DNA of 42,510 nucleotides from Alphaproteobacteria bacterium (GCA_947474005.1 CANJHI010000024.1:1-42510), one strand, 5' to 3'; shown: positions 24,530 to 34,957, counted from the first letter of the stretch. The notes: generated by a model not told the origin, from the sequence alone. Numbers and translations: made by a program.

Positions 24530-25651
24530 TTGAAGCCCGACGCACCGCCCAACGCACCGAACGACAGCAAGGGGAGCCACAACCGGCCACCCCTGACCTA
24601 CAAGGATGCCGGCGTCGACATCGATGCCGGCGACGCCTTGGTCGAGCACATCAAGCCGCTGGCCCGCGCCACCAATCGGCCGGGCGTCATGGGCGCCCTG
24701 GGCGGCTTCGGCGGCCTGTTCGACCTCAAGGCCGCGGGATTTCGCGATCCCATCCTGGTGTCCGGCACCGACGGCGTCGGCACCAAGCTCAAGGTGGCGA
24801 TCGAAGCCGGCATCCCCGATACGGTGGGAATCGATCTGGTGGCGATGTGCGTCAACGACATCGTGGTCCAGGGCGCCGAGGCGCTGTTCTTCCTCGACTA
24901 CTATGCGAGCGGCCGGCTCGATGTCGATGTCGGGCGGCGGATCGTCGCCGGGATCGCCGAAGGCTGCCGGCGTGCCGGCTGTGCGCTGATCGGCGGCGAG
25001 ACGGCGGAAATGCCCGGCATGTATGCCGACGGCGACTACGACCTGGCAGGCTTCACCGTCGGCGCAGCAGAACGCGACGAACTGCTGCCTCGGCCCGACA
25101 TCGCCATTGGCGACGTGGTGCTGGGAATCGCCTCGAGCGGCGTCCATTCGAACGGCTATTCGCTGGTGCGTAGCGTGGTCAAGCGCAGCGGACTTGCCTA
25201 CGACGCCCCCGCGCCCTTCGCCAAGGAGACGCTGCTGGGCCCGGCCCTGCTCGAACCGACGCGCATCTATGTCAAACAGGTCCTGGGAGTCGTGCGGGCA
25301 ACCCGCGCCATCAAGGGCCTCGCCCATATCACCGGCGGCGGCCTGCCCGGGAACGTGCCACGCTGCCTGCCCGCCGGGACGCGCGCGCGCCTGGATGCGA
25401 GGCGTTGGTTGGCGCCACCGGTTTTCCAATGGCTGCGCGATGTCGGCCAGGTGCCGACCGACGACATGCTGCGGACCTTCAATTGCGGGCTCGGCATGAT
25501 CGCCGTGGTGGCCAGGGACGACGCGGCGCGGGTCGCCAAGGCACTCGCCGAAGCAGGTGAGACCGTGCACGAGATCGGTGTCGTGGAGCGCGCGCCAAGC
25601 GACGAAGCCGATTGTGTCGTCGAGCACGCCGACAGCCTATGGCGAAGCTGA
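24530..25651 (+). CDS. purM: Phosphoribosylformylglycinamidine cyclo-ligase (AIR synthetase)
   Basis: This 373-residue enzyme catalyses step five of purine synthesis. It shows the opening [18 protein letters not shown], the ATP and substrate motif [41 protein letters not shown], the [11 protein letters not shown] block, [16 protein letters not shown], and [13 protein letters not shown]. The only usable in-frame start is TTG 24530, since no ATG or GTG lies before the conserved region. A four-codon frame ATG-AGC-ATG-GCT-TGA (24519-24533) ends overlapping this TTG, so re-initiation may drive expression. purN follows with a 13-base overlap. Confidence 0.94.
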   Translation: MKPDAPPNAPNDSKGSHNRPPLTYKDAGVDIDAGDALVEHIKPLARATNRPGVMGALGGFGGLFDLKAAGFRDPILVSGTDGVGTKLKVAIEAGIPDTVGIDLVAMCVNDIVVQGAEALFFLDYYASGRLDVDVGRRIVAGIAEGCRRAGCALIGGETAEMPGMYADGDYDLAGFTVGAAERDELLPRPDIAIGDVVLGIASSGVHSNGYSLVRSVVKRSGLAYDAPAPFAKETLLGPALLEPTRIYVKQVLGVVRATRAIKGLAHITGGGLPGNVPRCLPAGTRARLDARRWLAPPVFQWLRDVGQVPTDDMLRTFNCGLGMIAVVARDDAARVAKALAEAGETVHEIGVVERAPSDEADCVVEHADSLWRS

Positions 25652-26289
25652 AAGTCGGAATCCTGATCTCGGGCCGCGGCAGCAACATGGCGGCGCTGAT
25701 CCGGGCCGCCCAGGCGGGCGACTATCCTGCCGAGATCGCCTGTGTCGTCAGCAACCGGGAAGACGCGGCCGGCCTCGAGGCGGCCCGCAAGGCCGGCATT
25801 CCGACCGCGGTAATCTCCCATCGCGGCTATCCCGACCGCGAAACGTTCGATCGGGACGTTTCCGCCGCGCTCGAAAAGCATGGCGTCGGACTCGTGGCGC
25901 TCGCGGGCTTCCTGCGGATCCAGAGTGCGTGGTTCCCGGAGCATTGGGCAGAGCGGCACATCAACATTCACCCCTCGCTGCTGCCGGCGTTTCCAGGATT
26001 GCACGTGCAGCAGCAGGCGCTGGATGCCGGCGTGCGGGTGAGCGGCTGTACGGTCCATTTCGTCACACCCGACCTCGATGCCGGGCCGATCATCGCCCAG
26101 GCCGCCGTGCCGGTCCTCGCCGGCGACACCGAGGAAACACTGTCCGCGCGCATCCTGCGCCAGGAGCACCTGCTCTATCCTCTCGTGGTGCGCTGGTTCG
26201 CCGAGGGCCGGATCGCGATCGCCGATGGACGGGTCAGCGTCCGCGACATTCCGCCCGGCGCCACCCTCCTCTTCTCCGCCGAACCCTAG
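25639..26289 (+). CDS. purN: Phosphoribosylglycinamide formyltransferase
   Basis: This 216-residue folate-dependent GAR transformylase performs step three of purine synthesis. It has the N-terminal [16 protein letters not shown] phosphate-binding motif, the catalytic [14 protein letters not shown] (Asn and His), and the [20 protein letters not shown] block with the catalytic Asp. ATG 25639 lies inside the last codons of purM (13-base overlap), a standard coupled arrangement. The frame is open slightly upstream to 25612, which is not needed. Confidence 0.95.
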   Translation: MAKLKVGILISGRGSNMAALIRAAQAGDYPAEIACVVSNREDAAGLEAARKAGIPTAVISHRGYPDRETFDRDVSAALEKHGVGLVALAGFLRIQSAWFPEHWAERHINIHPSLLPAFPGLHVQQQALDAGVRVSGCTVHFVTPDLDAGPIIAQAAVPVLAGDTEETLSARILRQEHLLYPLVVRWFAEGRIAIADGRVSVRDIPPGATLLFSAEP

Positions 26290-26330
26290 TTCGTTATAAG
26301 ATTACCGATAAATCTCATCGAGGATCCGAC

Positions 26331-26534
26331 ATGGCCGACACTCAGGACGACTACCCCGCTCACCTGGAAACCTACACGTCCTTCAACAAGCTGGTGACGT
26401 TCACGCTCCTCTGGATCGTGTTGATCCTGGTTTCCATGGCTTTGGGGCTGGTCGGCCATCTGTCGATCCTGGCGCTGTTCCTGGGTATCGGCGGCAGCGT
26501 GGCCCTGCTGGTGGCCTTTGCCGTCCTAGGCTGA
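26331..26534 (+). CDS. aa3-type cytochrome c oxidase subunit IV (short alphaproteobacterial type)
   Basis: This 67-residue protein has a polar N-terminus (MADTQDDYPAHLETYTSF) and two hydrophobic stretches (about 22-42 and 45-65). The HxxTYxxF pattern before the helix is typical of the small subunit IV of alphaproteobacterial aa3 oxidases (COX4_pro_2). It would sit in the inner membrane next to subunits I and III. GAGG lies nine bases before the ATG. No other oxidase gene is nearby. It is followed by a strong terminator. Confidence 0.8.
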   Translation: MADTQDDYPAHLETYTSFNKLVTFTLLWIVLILVSMALGLVGHLSILALFLGIGGSVALLVAFAVLG

Positions 26535-26541
26535 CACCGAT

Positions 26542-26603
26542 AGCCACCAAATAGAAAAAGCGGCCCGGATGGGCCGCTTTTTTGTGCCTATTTTTTGGTG
26601 GCT
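26542..26603. terminator. Bidirectional rho-independent terminator
   Basis: A GC stem with A-run and T-run flanks (AAAAAGCGGCCC at 26555-26566, loop GGAT, GGGCCGCTTTTTT at 26571-26583) is nested in an outer repeat (AGCCACCAAATAG / CTATTTTTTGGTGGCT). It lies between the convergent COX subunit IV and ndk genes and would stop both. Confidence 0.92.
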
Positions 26604-26613
26604 GGCCGCTGGC

Positions 26614-27036
<423 letters not shown>

Positions 27037-27160
27037 GGAATCCTCTTGAAGACAAAGTCTCGGCGAATGGGCGCGCCTTATAGACGCGAGGTTTCGGCCC
27101 GGCAAGTCGGCCGATCCGGCTTGGAATGGCCCGGTATCGCATGCTAAAGGCCGCCGCCCC

Positions 27161-29038
27161 ATGCTCCATATCAACGACATCTCCTTTCGCCACGGCGAGC
27201 GCGTGCTGTTCGATCGCGCTTCTGCGGCCTTTTCCGACGGCTGGAAGGTCGGCCTCGTCGGCCGCAACGGTGCGGGCAAATCGACGCTGCTGCGCCTGAT
27301 CCAGGGCCAGATCGAGACCGACAGCGGCGAAATCAACCTGATGGGCCGCACCCGCGTGGGCTCGGTGCCGCAGGATCCTCCCGGCGGCGACATCACCGTT
27401 CTGGACGCCGTCTTGGCGGCCGACGTCGAGCGCAGCGCGCTGATGGCCGAGGATGCGGCCTGCCACGACGGCCTGCGCCTGGCAGAGATCCATGCCCGCC
27501 TCGACGAGATCGGCGCCGCCTCGGCGCCTTCCCGCGCCGCCTCGATCCTTCACGGCCTGGGTTTCGACAATGAAAAGCAGGCCCGGCCCTGCGGCGAATT
27601 CTCCGGCGGCTGGCGCATGCGCGTGGCGCTGGCGGGCACGCTGTTCAGCGACCCCGACCTCCTGATCCTCGACGAGCCGTCGAACCATCTCGACCTCGAG
27701 GCGATGCTGTGGCTGACCGAGCATCTGAAAAGGTTCCGCAATACCGTCCTGATGGTGAGCCACGACCGCGACCTGCTGAACGACGTGTGCGACCATATCG
27801 TTCACATCGATAACGAGAAGCTGGTCCCCTACACCGGCAACTACGACTTCTTCGAGCGCACGCGCGCCGAGCGGCTGGCCAACGACGCCGCCCAGCAGGC
27901 GAAGGTCGCGGCGCAGCGCAAGCACATGCAGGCCTTCGTCGACCGCTTCAAGGCCAAGGCCAGCAAGGCACGCCAGGCGCAGTCGCGCATGAAGATGATC
28001 GAGAAGCTCGGTCCCGTCGCCAGCGTGCCGATCGAGGAGCGCGTCTCGTTCAACTTCCCCTCGCCCGAGATTCTCGCCTCGCCGATCGAGACGCTCGACG
28101 AGGTCTCCGTCGGCTATCCCGACGGACCGCTGGTGCTGCGCGGCCTCGACCTGCGCATCGACATGGAAGACCGCATCGCCCTGCTCGGCCAGAACGGCAA
28201 CGGCAAGTCGACCTTCATCCGCCTGATCTCGCAGCGGCTGGAGCCGCGCGAAGGCCGGCTGAAGAAGACGCCGAAGTTGCGCGTCGGCTATTTCTCGCAG
28301 GATCAGGAAGAAAGCCTCGATTTCGAGGCGACGCCATTCGATCACATGAACCGCGCCCTGCAGGGCGCCGGGGAAGCCAAAGTGCGCGCCCAGCTCGGCC
28401 GCTTCGGCTTTTCGCGCGATCGCGCCAACCTCAAGGTCGGCGTGCTGTCGGGCGGCGAGAAGACCCGCCTGCTGCTGGCGCTCGCCACGCGCAATGCGCC
28501 GCACATGCTGCTGCTCGACGAGCCGACCAACCATCTCGACATGGATGCGCGCGCCTCGCTGGTCGACGCCATCAACGATTTCGAGGGCGCCGTCGTGCTG
28601 GTCAGCCACGATACGCATCTGGTGAAGATGGTGGCCGACACGCTGTGGCTGGTCGCCGGCGGCACGGTGAAGTCTTTCGATGGCGATATCGACGAATATC
28701 AGGCGAAGCTCCTGAAGGAGCGCGGCGCCAAGCCGGCCAAACGCGAGGAGAGCCCGGCCGATGCCGCCTCGAAGAAGGACCAGCGCAAGACGTCGGCAGA
28801 CAATCGCGCCCAGAAGGCTCCCCTCAAGAAGGCCGTCGACAGTGCGGAGAAGATGCTGGTCCGCCTCACCGCCCAGCTCGAAGGCGTCGTTGCCAAGCTC
28901 GGCGACCCGGCGATCTATTCAGGACCAGCGACGGTCGTCACCGACCTCCAGCGCGAGAAGGCACGGCTTGAGCGCGAGGTCGCCAATGCCGAGCAGCGCT
29001 GGCTCAACGCGCAGGAAGCTCTCGAAAAAGCAGCCTAG
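27161..29038 (+). CDS. ABC-F family ATPase (Uup/YheS-like translation factor)
   Basis: This 625-residue protein has two ABC domains on one chain and no membrane part. Domain 1 has GRNGAGKST (34-42), signature [12 protein letters not shown] and [15 protein letters not shown]. Domain 2 has [23 protein letters not shown] and [14 protein letters not shown]. The domains are joined by the helical ABC-F linker ([20 protein letters not shown]). A Lys/Ala-rich C-terminal extension (about 525-625) with a coiled coil resembles Uup and YheS tails. ABC-F proteins act on ribosome-bound tRNA. It is divergent from ndk. Confidence 0.94.
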   Translation: MLHINDISFRHGERVLFDRASAAFSDGWKVGLVGRNGAGKSTLLRLIQGQIETDSGEINLMGRTRVGSVPQDPPGGDITVLDAVLAADVERSALMAEDAACHDGLRLAEIHARLDEIGAASAPSRAASILHGLGFDNEKQARPCGEFSGGWRMRVALAGTLFSDPDLLILDEPSNHLDLEAMLWLTEHLKRFRNTVLMVSHDRDLLNDVCDHIVHIDNEKLVPYTGNYDFFERTRAERLANDAAQQAKVAAQRKHMQAFVDRFKAKASKARQAQSRMKMIEKLGPVASVPIEERVSFNFPSPEILASPIETLDEVSVGYPDGPLVLRGLDLRIDMEDRIALLGQNGNGKSTFIRLISQRLEPREGRLKKTPKLRVGYFSQDQEESLDFEATPFDHMNRALQGAGEAKVRAQLGRFGFSRDRANLKVGVLSGGEKTRLLLALATRNAPHMLLLDEPTNHLDMDARASLVDAINDFEGAVVLVSHDTHLVKMVADTLWLVAGGTVKSFDGDIDEYQAKLLKERGAKPAKREESPADAASKKDQRKTSADNRAQKAPLKKAVDSAEKMLVRLTAQLEGVVAKLGDPAIYSGPATVVTDLQREKARLEREVANAEQRWLNAQEALEKAA

Positions 29039-29493
29039 AGCAGCGTGCTTGCACTGCCAGCATTTGCTCACGCAGACGTGATGAGCAGGTTCAGCAGGAA
29101 AATGCTATTGCTTCAGGCAGGCTGGCGGTTGGACCGCGCCTGTCATTTCCAAATGAGCATGACCCGCCCGCGCACGCCGCGGGTTGACGCAATAGCGAGG
29201 GTGGAGCTTGCCACGGATGGTTGTCACGCCAGGCCGTCAGAGTCCGGTTTTGAGCCCGTCCCCTACCGAAGGCCGAACAAGGTCGGAACGGACGCATCGC
29301 GCTACCTGTCACAGGGTGCGCCGGGCTTGTGACACAAGAAGAAGAAACAACGTCGTAAAAAGCCCGCAAAACCGGGCTCGGCCCGGAGTCCGGGCATGTG
29401 CGTGTCACAACATTTGTCTCAACTTGGTGAGACACTTTTTAGTGTGACACGCGACCAGGAGACGGCTTCCCGGCGTGCGGGGAGCTGCGCTGG
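29039..29493. other. Non-coding stretch with TGTCACA motifs and hairpins
   Basis: No protein is convincing here. The stretch holds TGTCACA at 29307 and 29403, TGTGACA at 29328 and 29443 (two inverted pairs), AGCCCG/CGGGCT near 29362-29379, and a terminator-like hairpin at 29415-29440. It separates the ABC-F gene from a convergent MFS gene and is much longer than other spacers here. Confidence 0.5.
29415..29440 (+). terminator. Hairpin with T-run inside a larger inverted repeat
   Basis: TGTCTCA (29415-29421) pairs with TGAGACA (29428-29434), followed by CTTTTT. An outer pair CGTGTCACA (29401-29409) and TGTGACACG (29443-29451) encloses it. It could terminate ABC-F transcription. Confidence 0.55.
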
Positions 29494-30714
29494 CTACTCG
29501 GCCGCAACCGCTCGCGGCGCGCTCGCCTGGCGGATGGTGAGGACCATCCCGGCGTTGATCACGTAGAGCACAACCGCGATCCAGAAGATCGCCGCCGGCA
29601 GATGCAGGTCCATCAGGTAGCCGAACAGCGGCGGCCCCAGGAGCGAGCCGACGTCGAGCCCCGAATAGACGAAGCCGAACACCTTGCCCGACGCGCCGGG
29701 TGGTGTGGCATTGCGCACGATCATGTCGCGCGACGGATTGGTCGCTCCTCCAGCGAATCCCGCCACCGCCAGCAGGGGCAACAGGAACGTGGGCGACACG
29801 GCGAGGGTGGCGATCGGCACCGTAAGGGCAGCCGCGACGAGCAGGCCGCCTGAGGCCACGAGATCATGGCGCTTCACGTGGTCTGCGAAGAAGCCGCCCG
29901 CGAGCATGCCGGCCGCGGAGCCGACCATGAACACGATCAGACAGAGTGCAGCGTAGCGTTCCGTAACGCCGAACATCTCCGTCCAGGCAGGCACCGCCAT
30001 CTGCTGGATACCCACCGTATTGACGGCGATCAGGGCGAAATAGACGAAGCACAACAGGATCGCCGACTGCAAAAAGAGGCCAACCCCTGCCTTTGCGCCA
30101 TCGGCGGCTGCCGCTGCGCGGACCTCGGCACGATGATCGGCCAGGGTGCGGCGATGTCCCAGGACCAGCGCCGCCAGCACGAGCCCGGGAATGGCGCCGA
30201 TGAGGGCCGCGCCCGTTCTGCCCACGATATCGTCGAGGAAGTAGATGATCGGTGCCGCCGCCCAGCCCAGCGATCCGCCCAACCCATGGATGCTGTACGC
30301 CCTGCCCAGGCGGCGCTGGTTCACCGAGGAGTTCAGGATGGCGAAATCGGCGGGATGGAAGACGCAGTTGCCGATGGCGCCGACGACCGAAATGGCCGCA
30401 AAAGTCAGGAACGAGTCGGCCAGGGCGGTGAGCGCGAGACCGATGGCTGCGAGCGCCAGCCCGCCGGCCAGGATCGGCCGGGCGCCGAACCGGTCGACCG
30501 CGAAGCCCGCCCCCGTCTGGCAGATGCCGGAAACCGCGTAGTAGATCGCCCCCAGGGCACCCACGTCGGTGAAGGACAGACCGGCCTTCTCGCGCACGAT
30601 GAGCAGCATCGTGACGAAAGCCAGCTGATAGTAGTGGCTCGCGCCATGGGCCACGCCGATCAGGCTGATGACCCGGACATCACGCCCCAGGGGGGCTAGG
30701 GCGACTGCAGACAT
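29494..30714 (-). CDS. MFS permease, 12 transmembrane segments
   Basis: This 406-residue major facilitator has about 12 helices. The first half starts VISLIGVAHGASHYYQLAF and contains AVDRFGARPILAGG, the MFS loop 2-3 motif. The second half has ADHVKRHDLVASGG and GGATNPSRDMIVRNATPPGASGKVFGFVYSG (cut here). It resembles the branch containing fosmidomycin-resistance-like carriers; the substrate is unknown. The frame is open to 30807, but Met 30714 directly precedes the first membrane region. It is divergent from the cyclase-family gene. Confidence 0.85.
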   Translation of the reverse strand: MSAVALAPLGRDVRVISLIGVAHGASHYYQLAFVTMLLIVREKAGLSFTDVGALGAIYYAVSGICQTGAGFAVDRFGARPILAGGLALAAIGLALTALADSFLTFAAISVVGAIGNCVFHPADFAILNSSVNQRRLGRAYSIHGLGGSLGWAAAPIIYFLDDIVGRTGAALIGAIPGLVLAALVLGHRRTLADHRAEVRAAAAADGAKAGVGLFLQSAILLCFVYFALIAVNTVGIQQMAVPAWTEMFGVTERYAALCLIVFMVGSAAGMLAGGFFADHVKRHDLVASGGLLVAAALTVPIATLAVSPTFLLPLLAVAGFAGGATNPSRDMIVRNATPPGASGKVFGFVYSGLDVGSLLGPPLFGYLMDLHLPAAIFWIAVVLYVINAGMVLTIRQASAPRAVAAE

Positions 30715-30850
30715 GGGACCCTCGTTTGGCCGGGCATGATAGACGATCCGCATCGCGGCCGACTGCGAAATTGCGCGCAGGAGGCATGCGTGCGGGATGA
30801 CGCGCAATGGCGTCGCGCGCTACTGTCCCCGCCGAAAAGGGAGAAACGTC

Positions 30851-31888
30851 ATGAAACGCTGGAAGCAGCGCCCGGAAGGCTCGACCTGGGGAGACTGGGG
30901 TGACGACGACCAGCTTGGCCGGCTCAACCTCATCACGCCCCAGAAGGTGCTCGAGGGCATCGCCGAGGTGAAGGAAGGCCTGTCGTTCTGCCTCAGCCTG
31001 CCGCTCGATTTTCCCGGCGGCAACGTCCTCAATCCGCGGCGGCTGCCACCGGTCCTGTCGCCGACCGGCGACGAGAATGGCTGGCGCTTCAACTTTCACA
31101 CCAGGACCCTCAACCCGCTGTTCGTGGACGTGGCCAGTGACGACCGGGTGATCCTGACACTGCAATATTCCACGCAATGGGACACGCTCGCCCATGTCGG
31201 CGGCCTGTTCGACGCCGACGGCGACGGCGTGGCCGAGGCCCTCTACTACAACGGCTACAAGGCCGGCTCGGATATCGTGGGGCCCCTGCCCGACGCCGGC
31301 CGCGACGGCTGCGGGCACCTCAGCTATGCCCACAAGCTCGGCGTCGAGAACATGGCCGCCAAGGCCATCCAGGGCCGGGCCGTGATGGTCGACCTGGAGA
31401 AGCACTACGGCCGGGACCATAAGTATGTGAACTACGACGATTTGAACCGTGTGCTCGAAGCCGACAAGGTGATAATCGAGGCAGGCGACATGCTGCTGCT
31501 CTATACTGGCTTCACCGATGAAATCGTCAAAATGGACAAGAAGGTCGACCCAGCCCGCGCGCATGCCATGTGCTGCGTCCTGGACGGCCGTGACAAGCGG
31601 CTCTTGCAGTGGATCACCGACAGCCAGATCTCCGCGCTCATCGCCGACAATTATGGCGTCGAGGCGGTTCCGGCGCGGCCCGGGCCGGAGGATGCCGAGC
31701 ATCCCTCGCTGCCGATCCACAATCATTGTCTGTTCAAGCTCGGCCTGAATCTGGGGGAAATCTGGTGGTTGCAGGATCTGGCATTGTGGCTCCGCGACAA
31801 GAAGCGCTCCCGCTTTCTCCTCACAGCCCCGCCCCTGCGTCTGCCGGGCGCGGTCGGATCGCCCGCGACGCCCGTGGCAACAGTCTGA
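30851..31888 (+). CDS. Cyclase-family (kynurenine-formamidase-like) metal hydrolase
   Basis: This 345-residue protein has the cyclase-family metal site spread over QYSTQWDTLAHVGG (an HxGTHxDxPxH-like element, here degenerate with Asp and His), LSYAHKLG, and IHNHCLFKLGLNLGE. Family members hydrolyse N-formylkynurenine or open cyclic compounds. The long form of about 340 residues starting with a WGDDDQLGRLNLITP block is common in soil bacteria, and its substrate is unknown. GGGAG lies before ATG 30851. A FkbM-like gene starts eight bases after its stop. Confidence 0.88.
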   Translation: MKRWKQRPEGSTWGDWGDDDQLGRLNLITPQKVLEGIAEVKEGLSFCLSLPLDFPGGNVLNPRRLPPVLSPTGDENGWRFNFHTRTLNPLFVDVASDDRVILTLQYSTQWDTLAHVGGLFDADGDGVAEALYYNGYKAGSDIVGPLPDAGRDGCGHLSYAHKLGVENMAAKAIQGRAVMVDLEKHYGRDHKYVNYDDLNRVLEADKVIIEAGDMLLLYTGFTDEIVKMDKKVDPARAHAMCCVLDGRDKRLLQWITDSQISALIADNYGVEAVPARPGPEDAEHPSLPIHNHCLFKLGLNLGEIWWLQDLALWLRDKKRSRFLLTAPPLRLPGAVGSPATPVATV

Positions 31889-31896
31889 TTTCCGCG

Positions 31897-32991
31897 ATGA
31901 ACGGTTCGTTTTCAGCGCACGTCGCCGAAGGCCTGCGAACGGAACGATTTACCCTGCTGGATGTCGGTTGCTCCGGCGGTATCGATCAGCATTGGCGGGT
32001 CTTCGAACCTCGGCTACGGGCGCTCGGCATCGACGCCAGCGAGGCCGAGTGCCGGCGGCTGGCCACCTGCGAGCTCAATCCGGATATCGAGTATCTGGCC
32101 GCCTTCGTCGGCCGACGAGCCGACAAGATTGTCGACCTGTCCGCCGGCCCTGCCGCGCCGCTGATCATGCAGATGCGGGATCGTCTCAGCTTCATGCGCA
32201 CCCGCGAAATCCGGGAGGCGCGCCTCAAGGGCGCCTCCGCCGAGGAGAAATTCCGCAACAATGCCTGGGAAATGACGGGGCTCGCCGATCCGGCAAAGCC
32301 GGTCGTCGTTCCTGGCCTGCTGGCGGCACGTGGCTGGAACGACCTCGACTACCTCAAGATCGACATCGATGGCGTCGACTACGAAGTCCTTCGCTCGTTC
32401 GACGCCCGTTTCGAGTCGCTGGGCCTGCTGGCGGTTCAGCTCGAGGTGAATTTCATCGGTTCGGGCGCGACCGACGAGCATACTTTCCACAATACAGACC
32501 GCTTCATGCGTCGGCAGGGCTTCGACCTGTTCCGGCTCGACGTGCGCACCTATTCGACGCGCGCCCTGCCCTCGCGATACGTCTGGCCGACGCCGGCCGA
32601 AACCCTGTCGGGACGACCGTTCCAGGGCGAGGCCTATTACGCTCGCGACGTTCTTGGTCCAAAGGGCGCCGAATGGGCCAAGCAGCTCAGCGCGGAAAAG
32701 CTCGCCAAGCTCGCGGCGGTGTTCTCGGCCTGGGAGATCCCCGATGCCGCGGCCGAATTGCTGCTCGGCCTCCGCAACCGGCTTTCGACGGTGTTCGATA
32801 TCGACGCCGGCCTCGACCGGCTGGCAGCGCAGACGCAGGTCGGTGCGAGGCGACCTCTCAGCTATCGCGATTACATGGCGAAGTTCGAGGCCGACTCACC
32901 GGATTTCTATCGACCCGAGGGCGATATTCCGTTCCTTGAGCGGGTGAAGTCTGCCTGGAACGGCTACTGGAGGCCGCGCCTGCAACGTTAG
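31897..32991 (+). CDS. FkbM-like SAM-dependent methyltransferase, paralogue A
   Basis: This 364-residue protein has a SAM motif DVGCSGGID at 22-30 and a FkbM-like KIDIDG at 154-159, then HTFHNTDRFMRRQGF, and a C-terminal helical region from about 265. FkbM proteins O-methylate sugars or macrolides. The two key motifs of the paralogue at 39853 lie at identical residue numbers, and about half the residues over the first 160 look identical by eye. It is probably translated together with the preceding cyclase-family gene. Its stop overlaps the holC stop by four bases. The substrate is unknown; a glycan is a reasonable inference only. Confidence 0.8.
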   Translation: MNGSFSAHVAEGLRTERFTLLDVGCSGGIDQHWRVFEPRLRALGIDASEAECRRLATCELNPDIEYLAAFVGRRADKIVDLSAGPAAPLIMQMRDRLSFMRTREIREARLKGASAEEKFRNNAWEMTGLADPAKPVVVPGLLAARGWNDLDYLKIDIDGVDYEVLRSFDARFESLGLLAVQLEVNFIGSGATDEHTFHNTDRFMRRQGFDLFRLDVRTYSTRALPSRYVWPTPAETLSGRPFQGEAYYARDVLGPKGAEWAKQLSAEKLAKLAAVFSAWEIPDAAAELLLGLRNRLSTVFDIDAGLDRLAAQTQVGARRPLSYRDYMAKFEADSPDFYRPEGDIPFLERVKSAWNGYWRPRLQR

Positions 32992-33455
32992 GCCTTCTTC
33001 TCCCAGCCACCACCGTCGGTCTGCTGCCAATAGGCCATGACGTGGCCGGCAGCCTTGTAGGCTTTCCAGCGCTCGCGGGCGTCGGCCACCGCCGCGTCGT
33101 CACGACCATCGAACAGTTCGAAACAGCGCTTGTAGCTGGCTATGCGCTCCGACCGGGCATGGTCAGCCACGAACAGATAATTAGCACCATTGGGATTCTC
33201 GTCGACGTGGGTCAGCCACACCGGCTGGCGATCGGCATCGCCATCCCGGGCCGCGCCGTGCGGAAGAAAGCCGTTCGGATCGTAAGTCCATAGATGGGTG
33301 TTGAGGGCATCGACTCGCTCGGCCGATCCCAGCAGGACGACGGCCCGCTCGCCCGCCTGCAGGGTCTTGGTAAGCAGGCGGGGCAAGGTGTCCTCGAGCG
33401 ACGATCTGGTCAGGTGGTAGAAATTGACCTCGGTCGCCGCCTTCAGGGTCGTCAT
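32988..33455 (-). CDS. holC: DNA polymerase III subunit chi
   Basis: This 155-residue protein matches HolC: EVNFYHLTRSSLEDTLPRLLTKTLQAG, RAVVLLGSAERVDALNTHLWTYDPNGFLPHG, and a DGRDDAAVADARERWKAYKAAGH tail. Chi links the clamp loader to single-strand binding protein. The start ATG 33455 is eight bases after the pepA stop, so the pair is an operon, as in many alphaproteobacteria. Upstream open sequence is antisense or pepA. Confidence 0.93.
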   Translation of the reverse strand: MTTLKAATEVNFYHLTRSSLEDTLPRLLTKTLQAGERAVVLLGSAERVDALNTHLWTYDPNGFLPHGAARDGDADRQPVWLTHVDENPNGANYLFVADHARSERIASYKRCFELFDGRDDAAVADARERWKAYKAAGHVMAYWQQTDGGGWEKKA

Positions 33456-33463
33456 GGGGTCCG

Positions 33464-34957
33464 TCAGCGCTCGTAGTTGTCGGCGACCAGCCGGTCGAGC
33501 AGGCGCACGCCATAGGCGGTGGCGCCCTTGGGCGTGGTGTCGTCGCCCTTGTTCGACCAGGCGACGCCCGCGATATCGAGATGCGCCCAGGCCACGCCCT
33601 CCTGCACGAAGCGCTGCAGGAACTGCGCCGCCGTGATCGAGCCACCGTCCCGGCCGTTGCTGACGTTCTTCATGTCGGCGATATCGGAGTCGATCATCTT
33701 GTCGTATTTCGGCCCGAGCGGCATGCGCCAGAGCTTCTCGCCAATCGATGAGCCCGCGACGCGCAGACGCGTGGAAAGCTGAGTGTTGTTCGAAAACAGG
33801 CCGGCACGCTCGTGGCCGAGCGAGACGATGATGGCGCCCGTCAGGGTCGAGAGTTCGACCATGGCCTGCGGCTTGAACTTTTCCTGCGCGTACCACATGG
33901 CGTCGCACAGGATCAGGCGCCCCTCGGCATCGGTGTTGATGATCTCGACGGTCTGGCCCGACATCGACTTCACGACATCACCCGGCCGCGTGGCATTGCC
34001 GTCGGGCATGTTCTCGACCAGGGCGCAAACAGCGACGACGTTCGCCTTCGCCTTGCGGCCGGCGATCAGGCGCATGGCCCCGGTGACGGCACCGGCGCCG
34101 CCCATATCCCACTTCATGTCTTCCATGCCGCCGGCCGGCTTCAGCGAAATGCCGCCGGTATCGAAGGTGACGCCCTTGCCGATCAGCGCAACCGGCGCCT
34201 GATCCTTCGGGCCATTCATCCAGCGCATGACGAGGAGCTGCGATTCGCGCTCGCTGCCCTGACCGACGGCCAGCAGGACGTTCATGCCCAGCTTCTTCAT
34301 CTCCGCTTCGCCCAGCACCTCGACCTTCACGCCGAGCTTGGCGAGTTCCTTGGCGCGGCGAGCGAACTCGACGGGGTAAAGGATATTGGCCGGCTCGCTC
34401 ACGAGGTCGCGGGTGAAGAAGACGGCGTCGACAGTGGGCTCGAGCTGGGCATAGGCCTTGCGCGCTTCGGCCGGGCCGGCGACGACGACCGTGAGCTGTT
34501 CGAGGGAAAGTTTCTGTTCGGGCTTGTCCTTGGTCTTGTACCTGTCGAAGCGGTAGTTGCGCAGACGTACACCCAGCGCCAGGTGAGCCGCGATCTGACC
34601 CGGCGACAGGCGGCTGCCCTTCACCGGGTCGACGACCACGGTGACCGCCGTGTGACCCGCCGCGTTTGCCGCAGCCGCAATCACGCCGCCCAGGCCTTCC
34701 GCGGTGCGGGCATCGAGCTCGCGCCCCTTGCCCACGCCCAGCAGCATCAGGCGGGCAATATCGCCGGATTGACCCAGGATGGTCAGGGTCTGGTTCTTGG
34801 CGCCGGTGAAGCGGCCGGCGCCGAGGGCCCGCGTGAGGACGCCGGCGACCTTCGCATCGGCGGCCTGTGCTGTCGCCAGGAGTTGCTTGTCGGCGGCCAC
34901 GAACACCGCAACGTTGCCTGAAAAGGCCTTCGGAAAGGCCGAAAATTCGACTTTCAT
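33464..34957 (-). CDS. pepA: Leucyl aminopeptidase
   Basis: This 497-residue M17 peptidase has the metal and active-site blocks GKGVTFDTGGISLKPAGGMEDMKWDMGGA (cut here) and NTDAEGRLILCDAM, plus the usual N-terminal regulatory domain. It is a cytoplasmic hexameric zinc or manganese enzyme that removes N-terminal residues from peptides. It is transcribed with holC and divergent from the UDP-sugar dehydrogenase. Confidence 0.96.
   Translation of the reverse strand: MKVEFSAFPKAFSGNVAVFVAADKQLLATAQAADAKVAGVLTRALGAGRFTGAKNQTLTILGQSGDIARLMLLGVGKGRELDARTAEGLGGVIAAAANAAGHTAVTVVVDPVKGSRLSPGQIAAHLALGVRLRNYRFDRYKTKDKPEQKLSLEQLTVVVAGPAEARKAYAQLEPTVDAVFFTRDLVSEPANILYPVEFARRAKELAKLGVKVEVLGEAEMKKLGMNVLLAVGQGSERESQLLVMRWMNGPKDQAPVALIGKGVTFDTGGISLKPAGGMEDMKWDMGGAGAVTGAMRLIAGRKAKANVVAVCALVENMPDGNATRPGDVVKSMSGQTVEIINTDAEGRLILCDAMWYAQEKFKPQAMVELSTLTGAIIVSLGHERAGLFSNNTQLSTRLRVAGSSIGEKLWRMPLGPKYDKMIDSDIADMKNVSNGRDGGSITAAQFLQRFVQEGVAWAHLDIAGVAWSNKGDDTTPKGATAYGVRLLDRLVADNYER

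Noticed and set aside
29230..29290. A GGTTTTGAGCCC string resembling a tRNA T-loop
   Set aside because: The flanking bases do not pair and no acceptor or anticodon arm could be drawn.
29091..29435. A 114-codon minus-strand frame in the non-coding gap
   Set aside because: No ribosome site, no domain, Ser/Pro/Arg-rich composition; it also covers the inverted repeats.
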